Assembly: GCA_900074885.1 (NCBI GenBank)
Contig: FJUW01000035.1
Coordinates: 1-64,000 of the forward strand
Source of the DNA: Rhynchosporium graminicola
Lineage: Eukaryota; Ascomycota; Leotiomycetes; Helotiales; Ploettnerulaceae
Length of the DNA: 64,000 bases
Reading direction: 5' to 3'
Position numbers and translations under genes: made by a program. Positions within the stretch are counted from its first letter, which is position 1. Each line of letters begins with the position of its first letter. The notes under the pieces are model-generated. The model worked only from the letters and a program-made list of their open reading frames with translations. It searched no databases and was not told the DNA's origin. Shown here piece by piece: positions 58,401 to 64,000 of this stretch.

Positions 58401-60153
58401 AGACCTTTTATCTAGGAACCTTTGTTCCAACTGGAGTCGAGAAGATTGGTAGTAGAGTCGATCGTGCCTTCTCTTCCCTATTGCTAGCGGTCTGCTGAAA
58501 GAGAAGTAGTCGAAAAATGTTATGTTTTGATAAGAACCTGATATATCTACCCAAAGAAAAGATGTTTTGAGATGCTAGAACCTAAGGCTTTATCTTTTTA
58601 CCGAGTACATCGTACCTAGGTAGGTAATGATGTTAAATCATCTGATCTATCGTTATTGAAGTCGAGATAGGAGAGTGGTAATGACGTCGACCTTCCCGGG
58701 GAGGTCTAAACGAATCTAGCATATGAAGCGAAGACTCTCGTAACTTCTTCTGCCAGTGGACACTCACTATGTGTCCGTCTCGAAAATAGTACATATGGTA
58801 AAATGAATATCATGCCTAGATAGTCATCGCTCATAATATCGGATTTCGCGGCGACCCGGCGGACGAACAAGAAAGATACATCACTGTCACGTACACGGAC
58901 TCGGAAAACAAATCCTCCGACCGTCTCGCGCCGAACGGTCTTTTTCATTCAGCTATTTTAGTTCCATTTACCCCGAGGAAATGATAGATCTTACTGCGGA
59001 TTCTGTCACAAGCGAGGCGAGGCAAATTCGTTTCCGGCGAAGCGACTTAAGAATCTCATCTTATTATCAACTAGTCAAGTGATCAAACTATCATACGACA
59101 ACAAGCTCTGATTTCAATTTAGTGTCCTGTAGTATTTTCCCGACTGTGACTCCAAGTCGTCACTCTTTACCTATATGTCTTTGTCCTTAGTAGCCTCGGC
59201 TAAGCTCACGCTTCGCCAGTGAAGAATCGGATGTGCCTCGAAGGACTTCAGTCATGAACACATACATTTCAGAAACTATCCGTTCGTGCCGAGTCCGGTA
59301 GATCCCGGAGGCGAGAGTGAAGAATGGATCATTCTGAGGATGAATGAGTGAATGGTGATTCCTTGGCTGAAAAGCTGAATCTTTAGTTCGAAAACTTGAA
59401 GATGGACGACACGGTCGACACAGGATGAACGTTCTCCTGAGTAGCATTAGACGAGGTGCTCATCGTATGTTGTCACCAGATATTTCTGAATATGCTCTAG
59501 GTTTCGATCGAAATCGTGCATTAATTCCGAGAAATTGGATCCAGTGGACGGTTTCGATCGGTAGAGCGTGTCATTATTAAGCCTAAGCAGTGGGAAATCT
59601 CAAGTGTCATGCCTATCTCTTATGGTATCTACGTTTCTTTTGGAGCTAGAAGTGAATGGGTCACTCCAACATATGGAATGCTATAAACCCAGGATATCGC
59701 GAGTTGAAGTAGTACAGTTCTTCTGAGATCTTCATGGCATCGTCTTCCACTCTGGTTTCGCACGAATCTCTGCAGGGGTAGATCATCTTTCAATTGGCGT
59801 GCGAGGCGTTGCTCTACCGCAAGATTTTCCTGACTTCCTTACTTGCATTTTTTCCTTATACCAGATATGTAATCCTGCGTCAACACAAGTAACCAGCCTT
59901 ACAAGCAGGGTGTCTCTGGTCAAAATCGCTCACAAACTCCGGTCGTTTCGGACCTTTGGTGGCCTGCGCGTCCGAAGAAGGCGGATTAACGGGCGCTAGA
60001 AGAAGGAACCCTGATGTCGAGCACCCGAAGACCACGTCGCCAAGGCACACAGTTCTCAAGGTATGAAGATATCAGCCTCACGTACCCAGCCTTGCCAATA
60101 TCATATCCGTTTCATCCGCACTTCCGAGTATCTTCTTTTGATCTAATATTGAG
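55491..60153. other. 4.7-kb gene-poor region
   Basis: No intact gene was recognised. 56,690-57,060 is locally TA-rich with RIP-like character (a small transposon relic is possible, but no motifs were seen). A candidate small secreted-protein remnant lies at 57,417-57,725 and is listed separately. Near 56,130-56,180 the phrase CTCGTAGTTGTCCT occurs twice within about 40 bases. Otherwise nothing notable. Confidence 0.5.
57417..57790 (-). pseudogene. Possible remnant of a small secreted protein
   Basis: The minus-strand frame reads NGNKIWTLVRNGAGDIKVGN, then LNTCNLSLHRATYCKQWL, a TGPTGPTGPNC spacer, and ends FKKIDCQADDGGPW-stop, with four cysteines. An intron acceptor (TTATATAG, about 57,660) precedes YMHNGNK. 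Upstream, a hydrophobic signal-like stretch (RVSFLYCAALNLVIVACK) is present, but the nearby ATG (about 57,772) is one base out of frame with it. So this may be a broken secreted-protein gene, or my first exon is wrong. I recognise no family. Confidence 0.35.
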
Positions 60154-61299
60154 ATGGCGTTGAATTTTGGCTCGGAATTTCTGGGATCCTTGCCTCCCAT
60201 TGAAACCACGCTCCGATTCGAGGAGGTGGTGGATAATCGGGCAACCCTCTCGAAACATCGCGATACATATTCCTTTATCGATCCATTTCGGTTCAAGAAT
60301 ACACTGAGGGGAAAAGTGGTGTTGATCACGCAAGCTCATCGCGGGATTGGTCGCTCTACAGCACTTGCATTTGCCTGTAAGACTTCCTTATCCTCTCTAG
60401 TCTTATTTATTCCATCACTTGGTCTCACTAGTGTCGTTTGTTTCTGTTACGCTTCAAAATCGCGGTCTTAAGCGAGCAAAGAAAACACTGCTGACCGGCC
60501 ATTACTACTAGTGGCAGGGGCTTCAGTCTGCTGTGTCGGACCAACCTCCGAGTCTCTCGAAAGTCTTCTCTGCGAGATCAAGGAGAGGTACAACACACCC
60601 ACACTTGCTCTGACAGCCAATCTTCTCATTCCAAATGCTCCTGCTCAGACTGTTCAACTTGTGGAGCAATATCGTGGGCCGGTCGACATCCTCATCAACA
60701 TCACACCAGCTTCATACAGTCGGGCATTCGAGCAAGAAACAGATATTATGAAAGACTGGTGGCCTGCGATGGAGGCTGGCGTCCGTGTCCCCGTCGATCT
60801 GATACATGCCGTCCTCCCTTCGATGATACAGCGTGGTCAGGGTATCATAATCAGCACGACGATGGTGAGCGCAGTGATTCAAGCACCATATATGTCGGCA
60901 CAAGGAACGGCCAGCGCTGCTCTCCTCAAATTCCACCATCAACTTCACTCCGAGACAGCAAAGAAGGGAATTGCCTCTTTCCCAGTACATCCTGGCTTGG
61001 TGCCCAGCCATATGCATGATCCAGGTAATCAGTTTCAGGCGCAGCCGGAGTATATTGGACAGGAGCCAGGTTTTCGAGACAGAGTTAAGGCTGTGGTAAC
61101 GAATATGGAGTGGTGTTCTGCCGGATTGGCCAGTGGAACGTTCCTGGCGCTTTGTGCGGATCCACGAGCCAAGGTTTTGAGCGGGCTGTATATTAATGCC
61201 GAGCGAGATCTGGAGGAGGTTATCGGGAAGGTGGAGGCTGATTGGGGTGAGGGTGTTAGGGAGGAGAGGAAATACATTTTGAAAGTAGATGAGTATTAA
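60154..61299 (+). CDS. Atypical short-chain dehydrogenase/reductase-like protein
   Basis: Exons 60154-60376 and 60512-61299 (135-bp intron) give 336 aa. The first 50 residues precede a Rossmann fold beginning KVVLITQAHRGIGRSTALAF, where the usual TGxxxGIG reads TQAHRGIG. Later landmarks are VDILINITPA (the NNAG position, altered), IIISTTMVSAV, and YMSAQGTASAAL, where the catalytic YxxxK has Gln in place of Lys. PVHPGLVPSHM matches the usual HPG segment after the active site. The overall SDR fold is clear, but cofactor- and proton-relay residues deviate, so catalysis is uncertain. No partner pathway gene is adjacent. The ORF itself is intact. Confidence 0.85.
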
Positions 61300-64000
61300 A
61301 GGTTGTGAAAATGGTTGGTTACTAGCTAGGGTGTTTTGGCGTTGGCATGCTATAGAAATGGCTTTCGGGAGCAGGAATTTGAACTAGACAGACACAAGAT
61401 TATAGACTATAGATAATAGACTGTTCAAGAGGATTTGACTCTCGAACTATGTTCCTACAGTTATTGGGTATGAGATTCATAGGAGCTGTGCTCGCTGAGA
61501 CATTCAATTCTTAGAGAGCTCTAGAGATAGATGGACGAATGTCACGTGTATGTTGCTTACTATCCTGGAGGGTTGCGTCCGAAGTGTGTAGAGGTACACG
61601 TGGGTTATTCATCGCCGAGTCCAGGTAGCTTTGAACTTCCTGAATGCCACTCCTTGAAGGATGGAGATCTTACAGGAGGGAGGAAGAGGAGTCACATGGA
61701 GACCCCCACATCAAATCCCATGAGGCCATCTATCCCCCAAACTTCAAAACAACTATCTCGGACTTCGATTTCTAATCAAAACCCGTACTCGCACCTGACT
61801 TTAAAACATATTTAATTGATATAGAAGATCACCATCAGCATGCACATGTCCCTTCTTTGTCAGGAAACAGCGGTCAGCGCCAGTCACACGGCGAAGGTCG
61901 GAACTCAGAGCTGCGAATGATTATCCCCCTTCCATTTAACAAGCTCAGTGGTCGCGAGTTGACATAGATACATGTTTTGTGACTCCGAGGTTGCATGCTT
62001 GTAGAAGAAAGATCCAGTAGCCGCTGTAGTCGACATCCGAATACCATATACTACTCGCATACTTATCGCGCTCGTACAGTCTGTCCAATGCAGCTCCTTT
62101 TTCTTCCTCTTTCACCACAGGTAGAAGCTATGACAAAGCAACAGGAGACCCAGCCAGCCAGCTAAAAATCATTGCATATTACTTATCACCGAGCCATATT
62201 TTCGAAACCCTTCATACAGTAACCCTAATAAGTGATTCGCTACCAAGCGGTCTCCATATCAATCAGAAGTCAACCCACGTAAGCCAGTGTGCGCTTTTAC
62301 ACCACTCACGACAACACGAGCAACACTGGACTGAGCTCCGTAAAAGACATCCCTGAGACAAGAAGCTCATTTCTAATACTGTACTATGGAAAATTAATTA
62401 CCGGTTATGACTCCTTTCACCGAGGGAAGAATTTTTTTTGAGAGTGGATTCTGAGAGAAAGCCGAGCACCGAAGGCGAAGGGTCTTTCCGAGTGAGTGGA
62501 TAATCCAGCCCTACACCGGGACTCGACTGTGCGGATTTTGCACCTGCATGTGGGTAAGCGAATAATACTCCACTGGGGTGGAGAGGTGGGATACATCATA
62601 CATGTGGAAGATATTCCGTACTGTTTCCAGGTAACAAGAAAAGGTAGCAGAGTACTGTGGTGTCTTACTTACCTCTCACCGACCAACCGAACGAAGATAA
62701 TAAATCTAGCAAAGCAAAGCAACAGGTACTGCCGCATATGAATGAGAAGACACTTGCAGTACAGTACAGTAGAATAATATTCAAGCACGCCACGCCACAC
62801 CGCTAGATAAGATAAGATAAATCTATCGGCATTCGGTAGTCTCACTCCACATTCAGGCTTCGTGGGCCTCAATCCTCAAGTCTCAAGCCTCCAATTCATT
62901 TCGGCGCTGACCGAGCAAATCTCTTCTCATCCATCTCACCCTCCAAAATCGTATTCCCAATCGTCAATGCAGTGTACTGACTGCGGATGACTGCCGTCAG
63001 CCAACCGACCCAGCCATCCAAAGAATCAATGAATTACACACGCACACTACATGGCATCGCCTCAATAGTCTCTTGCTCGAGAATCCCGATGACGAGAAAG
63101 TGACTTCCTTGAATTTATTTGAATTTGGCTTTCCAATCATGCTTTCCCTCCTGTTACAGTTCAATATCCTTTTCGAGGATATCGAACATCCCATTTACGA
63201 TCACACCCCTGTCTCTCCTTCCCGCCATTCCCTTCGACCGCACGATATCACAGCGAATCAAATCCAGGTCATCAAAATATAATCTGCTGTGCTCTGCTCT
63301 CCATTTCCATACCCTTCCAATCCCCAAAGCAAAGCAAAGCAAACCCAGACTCTCCCCCTGTCCTTGCCTTTTCTTTCTTTCCATCCAAATCGCCAAAATT
63401 CCCAGCTTAGTAATCCCCTCCTCTCCCCCTCCCCTGCCCCCCCAGCAGGCAAGGATCCACCATGCACACTATTCACCGGGTGGGTACGTCACTCTTACCG
63501 TTTCCAGTCTAGCATCATCAAACACCTGGCGCACATCATTGACTCACACCGTACGAAGTAAGGGTCCTCATACGACGGGAGCAGGAAACAAACCCAACGC
63601 GCCGGAACCGCTCGGCAAGCGCGGGAAGTATAGTGGGACTGGGCTGGGGCTGGGCTGAGGGTCCGATGAACGGCTGTGTTGGGGTGGGATTGAGTGGAGT
63701 CAGATGGGCTGGAGAGGGATTGCTGATTGGGTGAGCGCGGGAGGATGGCGGTGAAGAATTTCGAGAATGTATGTATGAAAGCTAGATAGGTAGGTCGGTA
63801 CGTACTTTACGGTGTTGTTTTCGTTGGCAAGTGGTGATTATGCCTGGGAGAGAAAGAAGGCGTTTTCATTTCATGCATTTCATGTTTGCACTCTTGATTG
63901 AGAGGAAGAGATACCTATCTATCTATCTATCTATCTAGTGATGACGAGGAATGAATGAATGAATGAATGAAAGTCCTGTCTATCTATTCCTTATAAGAAA
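61300..64000. other. Terminal gene-poor region with simple repeats
   Basis: About 2.7 kb without a recognised gene. A 179-codon plus-strand frame at 63,119-63,658 overlaps pyrimidine-rich, low-complexity DNA, lacks domain features, and is probably chance or an untranslated leader. Simple repeats include AAAGC near 63,327-63,342 and TATC/AATG arrays at 63,914-63,971. It may be the upstream region of a gene beyond the window. Confidence 0.5.
63914..63971. repeat. Adjacent tetranucleotide microsatellites (TATC)n and (AATG)n
   Basis: Roughly five to six TATC units (about 63,914-63,938) are followed, after a short interval, by about five AATG units (about 63,949-63,971). Simple repeats in apparently non-coding DNA. 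Confidence 0.85.

Noticed and set aside
44722..61299. A complete secondary-metabolite gene cluster
   Set aside because: Transporters and a regulator are present, but no backbone enzyme was recognised and the SDR lies 4.7 kb away with atypical motifs.
63119..63658. 179-codon plus-strand frame near the right end
   Set aside because: It begins at a non-diagnostic site in C/T-rich DNA, has Pro/Ser/Leu low complexity and no domain. It is more likely a leader or chance.
1..64000. CRISPR arrays, bacterial operons, phage or plasmid signatures
   Set aside because: None were seen. Intron structure and gene content are eukaryotic throughout.

Overview
This window reads as a nuclear chromosome segment of a filamentous ascomycete (Pezizomycotina). 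The evidence is short introns (about 42-175 bp) with fungal GT..AG signals, typical fungal genes (SKP1, ARL1, SMP3, a Zn2Cys6 regulator, 14-TM drug transporters), and a TA-saturated block carrying the marks of repeat-induced point mutation (RIP). The mix of AT-rich isochore and gene-rich equilibrated DNA resembles Leotiomycetes or Dothideomycetes genomes; the exact taxon cannot be fixed from the sequence.

Layout. 1-~11,460 is a gene-free, RIP-degraded isochore. It holds a complete Ty1/copia-type LTR retrotransposon (1129-6855, minus strand, 178-bp LTRs, 5-bp target duplication GTATA) and the remains of a Ty3/gypsy-type element (about 6,900-10,450, minus strand). A single N at 2378 lies between two 164-bp near-copies, probably an assembly seam. 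Base composition then switches abruptly. 11.5-15.3 kb has no gene I can name.

From 15.3 to 40.7 kb lie mostly housekeeping genes: ARL1 (minus), RPL39 (plus), SKP1 (minus), SMP3 (GPI mannosyltransferase 4), a GST, a peroxisomal-type acyl-CoA dehydrogenase ending in SKL, a VOC-fold protein, a small Cys-rich protein (minus), a decayed ketosamine-kinase-like gene (minus), a large Trp/Gly/Asn-rich protein with two Myb/SANT-like segments (minus), a small secreted Cys-rich protein absent from simple ORF scans, and ribosomal protein uL1 (RPL10a).

From 44.7 to 61.3 kb the content is accessory: a decayed 14-TM MFS transporter, an intact intronless DHA2-type MFS transporter, a Zn2Cys6 transcription factor with an apparent one-base frameshift, an eight-exon MFS transporter directly downstream of it, a possible secreted-protein remnant, and an SDR-like protein lacking the usual catalytic lysine. 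The regulator/transporter neighbours suggest a drug- or metabolite-export locus in partial decay, but no biosynthetic backbone gene (PKS, NRPS, terpene synthase) is present. The last 2.7 kb holds only simple repeats and no recognised gene. Exon boundaries were set by hand from reading frame, splice signals and family conservation.
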